This document shows, piece by piece, positions 33,863 to 42,438 of a stretch of DNA of 64,000 nt. The stretch spans positions 36,400 to 100,399 of the forward strand of contig CAINDA010000051.1 in the NCBI GenBank assembly GCA_903847205.1, given 5' to 3'. Source of the DNA: an uncultured Bacteroidota bacterium. GTDB lineage: Bacteria; Bacteroidota; Bacteroidia; 2-12-FULL-35-15. The notes below the pieces were generated by a model. The model saw only the letters and a program-made list of their open reading frames with translations, was not told the origin of the DNA and ran no database searches. Every line of letters starts with the position of its first letter. Position 1 is the first letter of the stretch. The position numbers were made by a program, and so were the translations under genes.

Positions 33863-34363
33863 ATGAGCGTAAATTTTCTAATTATTTTACTGGCCGCACT
33901 TGTGCCTATGATTTTAGGTTTTATCTGGTATAATCCAAAGGTGCTCGGTACTGCATGGATGAATGCAGCTGGAGTGAATGAAGATAAAATGAAAGGAGCC
34001 AATATGGCTTTAATTTTTGGACTTTCTTTTTTCTTTAGTTTTCTGCTTGCAATGTCATTGCAGTTTATTGTGATTCATCAATGGAGTTTTTATTCAATTT
34101 TGGCAAATGAGCCAGGGATAAGAGATCCCTCTTCTGAAATGGGCAAAATGGCAGCTGATTTTATGGGGCACTACGGAAATAACTTCCGTACCTTTAAGCA
34201 TGGCGCATTTCATGGAACAATCACCGGCATAATGCTGGCCCTGCCTATTTTGGCAACCAATGCAATGTTTGAACGCAAAGGATTTAAATACATTGCAATA
34301 AACGGAGGTTATTGGATAATCTGCCTGGCATTAATGGGAGGCGTAATCTGCGCATTTTCTTAA
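33863..34363 (+). CDS. DUF1761 family membrane protein
   Basis: 166 residues with about four hydrophobic helices. The family markers are the opening L-x-x-L-V-P-M-I-L-G-F-I-W-Y-N-P (LAALVPMILGFIWYNP), AFHGTITGIMLALPILATNA, and the final GGYWIICLALMGGVICAF. DUF1761 members are integral inner-membrane proteins of unknown function. Its leader is made of 16-bp repeats. A bidirectional terminator follows it at 34395, separating it from the convergent superoxide dismutase gene. Confidence 0.85.
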   Translation: MSVNFLIILLAALVPMILGFIWYNPKVLGTAWMNAAGVNEDKMKGANMALIFGLSFFFSFLLAMSLQFIVIHQWSFYSILANEPGIRDPSSEMGKMAADFMGHYGNNFRTFKHGAFHGTITGIMLALPILATNAMFERKGFKYIAINGGYWIICLALMGGVICAFS

Positions 34364-34394
34364 TAAAAATCAGTCCTGAAAATTTATTAAACAT

Positions 34395-34440
34395 AAAAAC
34401 ACCTGCCTTAGAAGCTATTTCCGAGGCAGGTGTTTTTTTT
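34395..34440. terminator. Bidirectional terminator
   Basis: Stem AAACACCTGCCT / AGGCAGGTGTTT (34397-34408 and 34424-34435) with a 15-base loop, T run after and A run before. It sits between the DUF1761 gene (plus) and the superoxide dismutase gene (minus). Confidence 0.85.
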
Positions 34441-34456
34441 ATTCTTTTTCGAGAAT

Positions 34457-35221
34457 TTATTTTGCTGCAGCAAAAAGCGATGATGCAGTTTCCCAATTAA
34501 CAACATTCCACCATGAAGCAATATAATCTGCTCTCCGGTTTTGATTTTTTAAATAGTAAGCATGTTCCCATACATCGAGCGCAAGAACAGGCGTTCCCTT
34601 AATGTCAACACTGTCTAAATTCATCAGGGGATTGTCCTGGTTGGCGGTTGAACCGATAGAAAGTTTTCCTTTATTCACTACTAACCAAGCCCATCCTGAG
34701 CCGAAACGTTTCATGGAAGCATCAGAAAATTGTTTTTTAAATTCATCAAATGAACCAAAAGAGGCGTTTATTACTTCTGCTAATTTTCCAGCAGGAAGTC
34801 CGCCGCCATTAGGTTTCATCATGGTCCAAAACAGAGAATGATTGTAATGTCCGCCTGCATTATTGCGCACGGCAGCAGGTAATTTTGATACTTTATCAAA
34901 AATGTTTTCGAAAGTTTGAGGACTTCCCAATACATTGCCATCAACTGTTTCCAGTGCTTTGTTTAAATTGGTAACATAAGCCTGATGGTGTTTCGTGTAA
35001 TGTATTTCCATTGTCAGCTTGTCTATATGTGGCTCTAAAGCTTCATATCCATAGGGTAAAGCGGGTAATGTAAATTTTCCGCCATCAGCGGGAAGAATTT
35101 CTTTTTCAGAAGGTGCTGAAGCAGAAAACGCATTGTTTACAATTGTTGAAGCTGCAATAGTGCCTAAAGCAAGAGCTGCTGATTTTTTTAAAAAATTTCT
35201 TCGGGAGTTATTATTTTCCAT
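34457..35221 (-). CDS. Tat-exported iron/manganese superoxide dismutase
   Basis: 254 residues, about 50 longer than cytoplasmic SodB/SodA because of an N-terminal Tat-type signal: [20 protein letters not shown] (two arginines, then F-L-K). The catalytic core starts [19 protein letters not shown]. Metal ligands are found in [35 protein letters not shown] (Asp and His). The sequence H-x-x-x-Q/H motif of Fe/Mn-type is intact and second-sphere Gln/His cannot be fixed by eye. It would detoxify superoxide in the periplasm, which is unusual for the Fe/Mn class. Convergent with DUF1761 through a shared terminator. Confidence 0.9.
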   Translation of the reverse strand: MENNNSRRNFLKKSAALALGTIAASTIVNNAFSASAPSEKEILPADGGKFTLPALPYGYEALEPHIDKLTMEIHYTKHHQAYVTNLNKALETVDGNVLGSPQTFENIFDKVSKLPAAVRNNAGGHYNHSLFWTMMKPNGGGLPAGKLAEVINASFGSFDEFKKQFSDASMKRFGSGWAWLVVNKGKLSIGSTANQDNPLMNLDSVDIKGTPVLALDVWEHAYYLKNQNRRADYIASWWNVVNWETASSLFAAAK

Positions 35222-35345
35222 TGATTAAAGTTTGATTAGAAATTATAATTAGCTTGATTAGAAAAAAAGAAAGTGATAAATGAATAATCAGATGTCTAAA
35301 GAATTCCTTTGATGAGATGATTAATTTATTCAGAGCAAAAAAACA

Positions 35346-35849
35346 CTAGGCAAAGTAAATTAAGATTTGATTTTTTTCAACTGCAGCGCCTTTTTTCACA
35401 TTAATTTTTTTGATAATGCCGTCAGTAGGCGATTTAATAATGTTTTCCATCTTCATCGCTTCCAGCACTATTATCGGGTCGCCTTTTTTTACAGCCTCTC
35501 CTTCTGAAATGCGCACTTCCAAAACCAATCCGGGCATCGGAGCCTTTAGTTCATTAATTTTTCCGGCATTCAAATTATCAAAGCCCAGGCTTTTTAAAAG
35601 CTCGTCAAATTTATCTTTTACATTAAGCTGATATTTATTGCCGTTCACACTCACCAAAAAACTTTTTTCAGCTGCGTCCGCCTTAACCACTTCAACATTG
35701 TATGATTTAAAGTCTTTTATTACATGGAAGCTGCCGTCTTTAACCTCGATCACATCCCAAGCAAAAGGGCTGCCGTTAATGATTCCGCCGGCTGCATTGT
35801 TAAACTCAATGCTGTGTTCTGTTTTGTTATTTACTTTTACTTTTAACAT
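35346..35849 (-). CDS. Biotin carboxyl carrier protein (acyl-CoA carboxylase subunit)
   Basis: 167 residues. The C-terminal third is a biotinyl domain with the modification site EAMKMENIIKSP, preceded by APMPGLVLEVRISEGEAVKKG. The N-terminal part (KVNNKTEHSIEFNN ... FLVSVNGNKYQLNVKD) is the linker domain seen in Bacteroidota propionyl- and acetyl-CoA carboxylase biotin subunits rather than the short AccB. No biotin carboxylase or carboxyltransferase gene is within view, so the partner is elsewhere. The region 35850-36050 upstream has no gene; ORF-shadows on the plus strand are ignored. Confidence 0.85.
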   Translation of the reverse strand: MLKVKVNNKTEHSIEFNNAAGGIINGSPFAWDVIEVKDGSFHVIKDFKSYNVEVVKADAAEKSFLVSVNGNKYQLNVKDKFDELLKSLGFDNLNAGKINELKAPMPGLVLEVRISEGEAVKKGDPIIVLEAMKMENIIKSPTDGIIKKINVKKGAAVEKNQILIYFA

Positions 35850-36050
35850 ACTGCAAATGTAATTTTTTTTGTCTGAGCAAACGCCGTTTAATACAAAATT
35901 TAATACCGATTGGAAAATATCATCGTACGCATGAAAGTATGCATTAATAAATTCGCTTGTTTTAATGGCTGCTTGAAATCGGAATACCGTATTAAATAAT
36001 TTGAATTCAGCTATATTTTAGCAACCTTTGGCGTTCCTAAAAAAATCAGA

Positions 36051-38747
36051 ATGATTGTAAAAAAATATTTTTTTGTAATTGCATTAGCAGTATCATTTAG
36101 TTCGTGTAAACTATTTAAAAAACCGGAAAGTGCAGCAAACAAGCTGCCGATTATTACGTTAGATACGGTGGAAACAGCTGTTAATAAAAACCCGGAGCGA
36201 AAACCATACAGGGCTTCCGCCACACGCATAAATGATATTTTACATACAAAATTAGATGTGAGCTTTGATTGGACGAAACAATACTTATATGGAAAAGCAA
36301 CTCTTACAATAAAACCCTATTTCTATCCAACATCCAGCCTGGAGCTTGATGCGAGAGGGATGGAAATTAAAGAAGTGTCGTTGATTAAAACTGAATTTGT
36401 AAAAACCGGAATGGACGACAAAAGAGATCCTTCAGGAAATTACGAAGTAAATGTTGCGAAAACTGCAATAAAAAAACCGCTTGACTTTAAATATGTGAAT
36501 GATATTATCACCATTAAACTTGATAAAGAGTACTTAAACACTGAAGAATATACTGTATTCATTGATTACGTTTCAAAACCTAACGAATTAAAAAAGAAAG
36601 GCGGAAGCGCTGCCATTACAGATGATAAAGGTTTGTATTTTATAAATCCTGATGGGAAAGATAAAAACAAACCTCAGCAAATCTGGACACAGGGCGAAAC
36701 TCAGTCAAGTTCCGTTTGGTTCCCCACCATTGACCGCCCGAATGAACGATTTACACAGGAAATCTGCATCACAGTAAATAAGAAATATGTTACACTCTCA
36801 AACGGCGAATTAATTTTTTCTACTGATAACGGCGACAGCACCCGCACAGACTGCTGGCAGATGGAACTTCCGCATGCACCCTATTTAGCTATGATGGCAG
36901 TAGGAGAATTTGCAATTGTTAAAGATAAATGGCGCGATAAGGAGGTAAACTATTATGTAGAAAAAGAATATGAACCTTATGCAAAAGCCATATTCGGCAA
37001 TACTCCTGAGATGATGGAGTTTTTTTCAAATAAATTAGGGGTTCCATTTGTATGGAATAAATATTCTCAGATAGTTGTGCGTGATTATGTTTCGGGAGCA
37101 ATGGAAAATACATCTGCTACATTGCACGGAGAATTTATGCAGCGAACCGACCGGGAAATGCTGGATAAAAATTTCGAAGATGTCATCTCGCATGAGCTGT
37201 TCCATCAATGGTTCGGCGATTTAGTAACCTGTGAATCCTGGAGTAATGTACCTCTTAACGAATCATTTGCAACGTATGCTGAATATTTATGGAACGAATA
37301 CAAATACGGACGTGATGCGGCTGATTTTAAAAGTGCAGAATCAAGAGCCGGATATTTTTCTCAGGCTGCGCCTAAGCTTGTTGATTTAGTTCGTTTTCAG
37401 TACGAGGATAAAGAAGATATGTTTGACGGAAACAGCTATAACAAAGGCGGACAGGTGCTTCACATGCTCCGGAGCTATGTGGGCGACGATGCCTTTTTTG
37501 CTTCTTTAAAATTGTATTTAGAAACAAATAAATTTTCGTCTGTTGAAATACATAACCTTCGTTTGGCATTTGAAAAAGTAACCGGTGAAGATCTGAACTG
37601 GTTTTTCAATCAATGGTTTTTATCGCCAGGACAGCCTGATTTACTTATTAAAACCAGCTATGATGCTCTGGCAAAAAAAGAAAAAATTGAAATAAAACAA
37701 GCGCAGGACTTAACTAAAATGCCTCTTTTTAAATTGCCTATTGCCATAGATATCTATGCAGATGGTAAAAAGGAACGCTATAGAATTACTGTTATTAAAG
37801 CAGATGAAGTATTTGAATTTGATGCCTCGTCACAGCCGGATTTGGTAAATGTGGATGCTGAAAAAATGCTGCTGTGTACAAAAAATGAACATAAATCAAT
37901 TAAGGAATGGGCGTTTCAATACAACCATGCCCCCCTGTTTTTAGACCGCTTTGAAGCATTATCCGAATTGTCTAACAGTCCTAAAGATTCACTGGCTGCG
38001 TTTGTTATAATAAAAGCGCTCTCTGATAAATTCTGGAGCATCAGGGCGGAGGCTCTCACTGATTTAAAAGGAATTTCAATCGGTAATGAAAAGCAGATAA
38101 AAGAAGTGTTGGTGAAATTGGCAGGTACCGATGATAAATCGCAGGTGCGTGCTGAAGCAATTTATTATTTGTCTTCCAATTATAAAGATGCTGATTTGCA
38201 AGCATTGTATAAAAATGCTTTAAAGGACAGATCCTATTATGTTATTTACGCGGCATTGGATGCTGTTTCGAAGGAAAACCCGAATGAAGGGCTGATAAGC
38301 GCGAAACAATTTGAGAATGAAAAGAGCCTTGATCTTTTGTATGGCATTGCTGATTTGTATGCAAGTTACGGCTCCGATGAAAACAACGATTTCTTCCTGA
38401 AAGCTCAGGATAAATTCACCGGTTACTCAAAAATAAGTTTTGTGAAATTATATGGAGTGTTTTTAAAAAGAGTCAAAAGCGATGAGATTGTTAACTCTGG
38501 AATTGAATTGATAAAAGGCTTTATAGAGGTTGATGGTAAAAATAAATGGATAGGCTATTATGCAAAAAATGCGATTAAAGAATTAGCTTCTTCATATAAA
38601 GACAGAGCAGATGAGAATTCAAAAAAATTAAAAACACTGAAGGATACAAGCCCTGCTGCGCCGGAAATAAAAGAATTGGAAAAGCTTATTGGAAGCGAAA
38701 CTGCACAGGAACAAAAAATAACAGGGATTTATAATGGGCTTAAATAG
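36051..38747 (+). CDS. Exported M1 family aminopeptidase with C-terminal HEAT-like repeats
   Basis: 898 residues. A lipoprotein-type leader ends in SFSSCKLF near residue 19-21. The N-terminal beta domain (about 60-270) precedes the substrate motif GAMEN (SGAMENTSA) and zinc site HELFHQWFGDL with the second Glu in PLNESFATYAEY. The catalytic domain continues to about 560, then a beta linker (610-640) and a long alpha-solenoid C-terminus (about 640-895) resembling HEAT repeats. Cleaves N-terminal residues from peptides, probably in the periplasm or at the surface. It stands alone; the opposite-strand TPR gene follows. Confidence 0.93.
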   Translation: MIVKKYFFVIALAVSFSSCKLFKKPESAANKLPIITLDTVETAVNKNPERKPYRASATRINDILHTKLDVSFDWTKQYLYGKATLTIKPYFYPTSSLELDARGMEIKEVSLIKTEFVKTGMDDKRDPSGNYEVNVAKTAIKKPLDFKYVNDIITIKLDKEYLNTEEYTVFIDYVSKPNELKKKGGSAAITDDKGLYFINPDGKDKNKPQQIWTQGETQSSSVWFPTIDRPNERFTQEICITVNKKYVTLSNGELIFSTDNGDSTRTDCWQMELPHAPYLAMMAVGEFAIVKDKWRDKEVNYYVEKEYEPYAKAIFGNTPEMMEFFSNKLGVPFVWNKYSQIVVRDYVSGAMENTSATLHGEFMQRTDREMLDKNFEDVISHELFHQWFGDLVTCESWSNVPLNESFATYAEYLWNEYKYGRDAADFKSAESRAGYFSQAAPKLVDLVRFQYEDKEDMFDGNSYNKGGQVLHMLRSYVGDDAFFASLKLYLETNKFSSVEIHNLRLAFEKVTGEDLNWFFNQWFLSPGQPDLLIKTSYDALAKKEKIEIKQAQDLTKMPLFKLPIAIDIYADGKKERYRITVIKADEVFEFDASSQPDLVNVDAEKMLLCTKNEHKSIKEWAFQYNHAPLFLDRFEALSELSNSPKDSLAAFVIIKALSDKFWSIRAEALTDLKGISIGNEKQIKEVLVKLAGTDDKSQVRAEAIYYLSSNYKDADLQALYKNALKDRSYYVIYAALDAVSKENPNEGLISAKQFENEKSLDLLYGIADLYASYGSDENNDFFLKAQDKFTGYSKISFVKLYGVFLKRVKSDEIVNSGIELIKGFIEVDGKNKWIGYYAKNAIKELASSYKDRADENSKKLKTLKDTSPAAPEIKELEKLIGSETAQEQKITGIYNGLK

Positions 38748-38758
38748 CCGCAGTTTAA

Positions 38759-38893
38759 TGTCATCCCCATTGGCTTTTCGCCAAAAGAGATATTAACATT
38801 AATCAGCAATATTTTAAAAAGTAAGATCCCTCGCGGAAAGCTTGGGATGACAGGAGGTATAAGGTTTTTAGAGTTCTAGAATTTCAGAACTCT
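38759..38893. repeat. Intergenic inverted repeats after the aminopeptidase gene
   Basis: A pair TGTCATCCC (38759-38767) and GGGATGACA (near 38843-38852) encloses about 75 bases and resembles dispersed intergenic palindromes. A separate hairpin AGAGTTCT / AGAACTCT (38870-38893) lies next to it and could terminate transcription. No gene is present here. Confidence 0.55.
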
Positions 38894-38927
38894 TTAGAAG
38901 GATTTCAATGTGAATTTAGGCATGATC

Positions 38928-39245
38928 TCAATCCTCAAGCATCATCAGAGCTTCATTCAATTCCGATATTGATTTTCTGTCTTTTTTTAACTCCGCTATA
39001 GCAATGCCTTTTTTATATGCGGTCACAGCAGAATCCCTTTGCTCGTTCTGCTCGTAAAATTGTCCTAATTGATAATAGGCACCCAGGTAGTTTTCATCTC
39101 TGGCATGCAGCTGTTCAATCAGGCTGATTGCTTTTTTTATATCACCGGCTTTTGCATATTCCAACGCCAATGCATAATTCAAGAATGAATCCTCCGGCTC
39201 AGACTTTAACATTTCCTGAATATTTTCAAGGCGGGAATTACTCAT
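38928..39245 (-). CDS. Small TPR protein
   Basis: 105 residues with two to three tetratricopeptide repeats: FLNYALALEYAKAGDIKKAI and YLGAYYQLGQFYEQNEQRDS followed by AVTAYKKGIAIAELKKD. No signal peptide. It is located 10 bases after the pheS stop on the same strand, so it is likely co-transcribed with pheS; small TPR proteins of this length are often found behind tRNA synthetase genes in Bacteroidota. It probably acts as a scaffold; no specific partner is known. Confidence 0.78.
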   Translation of the reverse strand: MSNSRLENIQEMLKSEPEDSFLNYALALEYAKAGDIKKAISLIEQLHARDENYLGAYYQLGQFYEQNEQRDSAVTAYKKGIAIAELKKDRKSISELNEALMMLED

Positions 39246-39255
39246 TATCCTCTGA

Positions 39256-40287
39256 TTAAATCACTGATTTAAACTGGCGTAAAAAACGAACGTCATTTTC
39301 GAAAAATAAACGCAGATCTTTTACCTGGTATTTGAGCATGGTGATGCGTTCTATGCCCATTCCAAAGGCAAAACCGCTGTATGTACGGCTGTCTATTTTG
39401 CAATTATCAAGTACCGCAGGATCAACCATACCGCAGCCTAAAATTTCAACCCAGCCGGCTCCTTTGCAGATATTACAGCCCTTTCCTTTACAAAATGGGC
39501 AGGAGATGTCCATCTCTGCGCTTATTTCGGTGAATGGAAAAAATGAAGGACGCAGCCTTATTTTGGTTTCTGCTCCAAACATTTCCTTGGAAAAATATAA
39601 CAATGCCTGTTTTAAATCCGCAAACGAAACATCTCTGTCAATGTATAAGCCTTCTACCTGGTGAAACTGGCAGTGTGCGCGGGCCGAAATAGCTTCGTTG
39701 CGGTAAACCCGCCCCGGTGAAATAGTGCGGATAGGAGGGATGCTGTTTTCCATCACATGCACCTGCACTGATGATGTCTGGGTGCGCAGCATAATATCAG
39801 GATTTTCGCTGATGTAAAAAGTATCCTGCATATCGCGGGCCGGATGGTCCGCAGGCGTATTCAGGGCTGTAAAATTATGCCAGTCATCTTCAATTTCAGG
39901 TCCTTCAGAAACGGTGAAACCAATCCTTGCAAAAATATCTACTATCTGATTTCTTACAATTGACAATGGATGACGGGAGCCAACAGCAATGCTTTCGGCA
40001 GGAAGACTTAAATCCTCACCGGCATTTTTGTCATCTTCTGTATTCTCAAATTTTTCTTTTAATTCATTTATTTTTTCCTGTGCTCTGTTTTTAAGCTCGT
40101 TCAATTTTTGCCCGACCTCTTTGCGCAGCTCAGGAGCAATGTTTTTAAACTCATCAAACAATTCAGTTACTTTCCCCTTCTTACTTAATATTTTGATACG
40201 AAATTCTTCAACGTTCTCTTTCCCTTCAGCAGCAAACGTTTCAATTTCATTCAGCAATTCTTCAATTTTATTTTTCATCTCGTACAT
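39256..40287 (-). CDS. pheS: Phenylalanyl-tRNA synthetase alpha subunit
   Basis: 343 residues. The N-terminal coiled coil (about 1-90) is followed by the class II core: motif 2-like RTQTSSVQVHVME with RNEAISARAHCQFHQVEGL, motif 3 GFAFGMGIERITML, and the FRPSYFPFTEPS-type stretch LRPSFFPFTEISAEM. It includes the extra insert with zinc-like cysteines (SCPFCKGKGCNICKGAGWVE), here four cysteines in CPFC...CNIC arrangement, seen in many Bacteroidota PheS. Catalyses phenylalanine activation together with PheT, which is not in this window. The ATG at 40287 or 40278 may be used. A TPR gene lies downstream, 10 bases away. Confidence 0.95.
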   Translation of the reverse strand: MYEMKNKIEELLNEIETFAAEGKENVEEFRIKILSKKGKVTELFDEFKNIAPELRKEVGQKLNELKNRAQEKINELKEKFENTEDDKNAGEDLSLPAESIAVGSRHPLSIVRNQIVDIFARIGFTVSEGPEIEDDWHNFTALNTPADHPARDMQDTFYISENPDIMLRTQTSSVQVHVMENSIPPIRTISPGRVYRNEAISARAHCQFHQVEGLYIDRDVSFADLKQALLYFSKEMFGAETKIRLRPSFFPFTEISAEMDISCPFCKGKGCNICKGAGWVEILGCGMVDPAVLDNCKIDSRTYSGFAFGMGIERITMLKYQVKDLRLFFENDVRFLRQFKSVI

Positions 40288-40399
40288 ATATTTTTACAAA
40301 GATAATAATCTGTTTAAATATTAAATAGTTAAATTGAATTTCCATTAAATGAGCACTTATGTGCTGTATTTAAAGGACTTTCAGCAGGCAAGCCAGGTT

Positions 40400-41242
40400 T
40401 TATTCGATAAGAACAATCTTCATTCGTATGTCTTTAAAAGGCCGGTTGTTTTTATCACCCTTTTGTGAAGCAATGGATTCAATTACTTCAAAGCCCTCAT
40501 ATACCTCTCCGAAAGCTGTATAGCCTCCATCCAAATGAGGTGTTCCGCCGATAGTCTTATATGCTTTAATCTGTTCCTCGCTGAATAGGTATGGTTTCGC
40601 ATTCGGCTGCTCAGACTGCACCTGCCTGTTTATGATATCTTCTATGTATCTTAGGCTGTCTTTTTGTTCCGGTTTTAAAAACTGTTTGTATTTTAAAAGC
40701 AGTAATTTATTTTCATTCCGATTTACAATTTCATTAAATAATGTCATTTTTGTAATCCTTGCGGATTCTATTTTCAGCAGGGAATCATTGCATACACGGC
40801 CCTGAACAATGTAAAATTGCGAACCGGAAGAGGCCCTTGAAGGATTTTCTAAATCACCGTCGCGTGCAGCGGCAAGCACTCCTTTTTTATGAAATATTTT
40901 GGGGTTAAATTCTGCGGGTATGGTATAATCAGGCCCGCCGTTACCCAGCTCTACTGATGGTGCTGCGTTTTTTGAATCGGGGTCGCCTCCTTGAATCATA
41001 AAGTTCTGAATCACGCGGTGAAACATCAGGCTGTCGAAATAATGAGTTGTAACAAGTTTTACAAAATTGTCGCGGTGCAGTGGTGTTTCGTTGTATAATT
41101 TTATTTTAATTGTCCCGAAATCAGTTATAATCATTACCTTTTTTTCAATCAAACCTATATTCCCCTTAGGAATAAACGACAGGAGCAGCAGGAAGACCGG
41201 AATCATAATTGAATATGCGCCGGAAAGTTTTTTGTAATTCAT
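40400..41242 (-). CDS. Exported cyclophilin-type peptidyl-prolyl isomerase
   Basis: 280 residues. An N-terminal hydrophobic segment (IMIPVFLLLLSFIPKGNIGL) acts as anchor or signal. The cyclophilin domain contains MFHRVIQNFMIQGGDP, SSGSQFYIVQG and EVYEGFEVIESIA. The catalytic Arg of MFHRVI and the QGGD turn are intact. An unusual insert of about 80 residues between FYIVQG and the last strands (ESARITKMTLFNEIVNRNEN ... YLFSEEQIKAYKTIGG) is a recurrent feature of Bacteroidota periplasmic PPIases. Assists folding of exported proteins. Divergent from the small lipoprotein gene at 41332. Confidence 0.88.
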   Translation of the reverse strand: MNYKKLSGAYSIMIPVFLLLLSFIPKGNIGLIEKKVMIITDFGTIKIKLYNETPLHRDNFVKLVTTHYFDSLMFHRVIQNFMIQGGDPDSKNAAPSVELGNGGPDYTIPAEFNPKIFHKKGVLAAARDGDLENPSRASSGSQFYIVQGRVCNDSLLKIESARITKMTLFNEIVNRNENKLLLLKYKQFLKPEQKDSLRYIEDIINRQVQSEQPNAKPYLFSEEQIKAYKTIGGTPHLDGGYTAFGEVYEGFEVIESIASQKGDKNNRPFKDIRMKIVLIE

Positions 41243-41293
41243 AAAATAATTTATTAGATTTGCTATCCGTAAAGATAGGGCACTGTTCTTTAT

Positions 41294-41301
41294 TACATTT
41301 G
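41294..41301 (+). promoter_or_regulatory. -7 element of the small lipoprotein gene
   Basis: TACATTTG matches TAnnTTTG, 30 bases before the ATG at 41332. No -33 with correct spacing is visible. Confidence 0.4.
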
Positions 41302-41331
41302 AAAAAACATATTTTTTAAAAAATTATATCT

Positions 41332-41688
41332 ATGAAAACTTTTATACTTAAACTTTCTGCTTTTGTATCTGTGGTATTATTAGTAGTTACAATGGTTTTC
41401 AGCTCCTCGTGTAAAAAAGATCCGATGGTTCATGGGAAAATAACAGTTGTTGATACATCCGGTGTGCCTGTTTCTGCTGCAACCGTGGTGTTATCATCTC
41501 CAACCGGAACTGTTGCATACAGTAACATAACTGATGCTTCGGGTGTGGCTTTGTTTGATATAAAACTTCCAGCTATATTTGATATTAGAGCAACAAAAAC
41601 TACTTTGAGCGGTCTTACCGGAAAAGGTATTCTGCGTTTAGATGAGCCTGGGAAATCAGAGGATGTGCAGGTTATAATGAAGCCGTAA
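41332..41688 (+). CDS. Lipoprotein with carboxypeptidase-regulatory-like domain
   Basis: 118 residues. Lipoprotein leader (FVSVVLLVVTMVFSSSCKKD) with a cluster of lysines after the Cys. The mature part is one beta-sandwich module of the carboxypeptidase regulatory (CarboxypepD_reg-like) type: HGKITVVDTSGVPVSAATVV, VAYSNITDASGVALFDIKL, and LDEPGKSEDVQVIM. Such single-domain lipoproteins often partner with TonB-type transporters, but no partner is nearby. It is divergent to the cyclophilin gene. Confidence 0.75.
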   Translation: MKTFILKLSAFVSVVLLVVTMVFSSSCKKDPMVHGKITVVDTSGVPVSAATVVLSSPTGTVAYSNITDASGVALFDIKLPAIFDIRATKTTLSGLTGKGILRLDEPGKSEDVQVIMKP

Positions 41689-41781
41689 TTGTCCCAGGTG
41701 TAATTTCACTTAAATTAAAACTGCCCGAAGGTCTGCTAGAACTAGTTTTAAGGTATTCTTTCCTTTTTAAATATTCAAAAC

Positions 41782-42126
41782 TTAATTTATCAATTCTTTA
41801 TTTTTAAAATAATCAACAACAGCCTGTTTCATCAGTTGCAGCTGTTGTCCCGGTTTTAAGGGAGGAAGCTGTTCATTTGCTTTCCAATGCGGCCAGCCGT
41901 CTTTATCCAATCCTTCATATTCATAGAAACCATAAGGGGCGAGCAGTGTGCATATTGCAATGTGCATCACATCTAATTTTGCGCTTTTAGAAAACTTCAT
42001 CGGCCCTTTGCCTAATTCCTGAACACCGATTAAAAATAAGGCTGCCTGCATGTCTAAATCATCCCCAAACTGGCTGCTGAGGGTTTTTAATACTTCTTTA
42101 AAATCTTTTTCTAAATCTGAATCCAT
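41782..42126 (-). CDS. Small conserved protein of unknown function
   Basis: 114 residues, no signal peptide. Helical: DLEKDFKEVLKTLSSQFGDD, MQAALFLIGVQELGKGPMKF, AKLDVMHIAICTLLAPYGFY and a C-terminal helix LMKQAVVDYFKNKEL. The phrase YEYEGLDKDGWPHWKA is distinctive. I have the impression of a conserved Bacteroidota family without known role. The gene is alone, convergent with the small lipoprotein gene and followed upstream by a REP-like element region. Confidence 0.68.
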   Translation of the reverse strand: MDSDLEKDFKEVLKTLSSQFGDDLDMQAALFLIGVQELGKGPMKFSKSAKLDVMHIAICTLLAPYGFYEYEGLDKDGWPHWKANEQLPPLKPGQQLQLMKQAVVDYFKNKELIN

Positions 42127-42438
42127 GTAATAATTTTTGGATGTTTGTTAAATCTGCCGGTTTGAACAAATCTAATTATTAATTGGTAAAATGCCACGCA
42201 CATTCCCGGCTTTGCTCTGACCATTTACCGCGCGATGTCAGACGAAGGGGCAAACTGACGAGGTGCGGATGTCACTCTGAGCTTGTCGAAGAGTGTGCGT
42301 AAGCCTGCCCACATGTTTCGACAGGCTCAACATGACATCGCACAAAAACACGCTCGGAAGGTGCCAGTCCGGGCGGAGTCTATAACATTGCGTCAAAGTA
42401 TTTTGCCTGAAATACATTATTAAATAATGATATTTGAT
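42127..42438. other. Intergenic region holding REP-like repeat
   Basis: 312 bases without a gene. The central part is the palindromic repeat annotated at 42263-42343; the flanks are GC-rich compared with the rest of the window, which is typical of a dispersed element. Confidence 0.5.
42263..42343. repeat. REP-like inverted repeat (copy 2)
   Basis: Left arm at 42263-42291 (GTGCGGATGTCAC, then TGAGCTTGTCGAAG) and right arm at 42314-42343 (TTTCGACAGGCTCA, then GACATCGCAC) are inverted copies. The same arms in reversed order occur at 8529-8586. A long stem with a loop of about 22 bases is possible. Confidence 0.7.
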
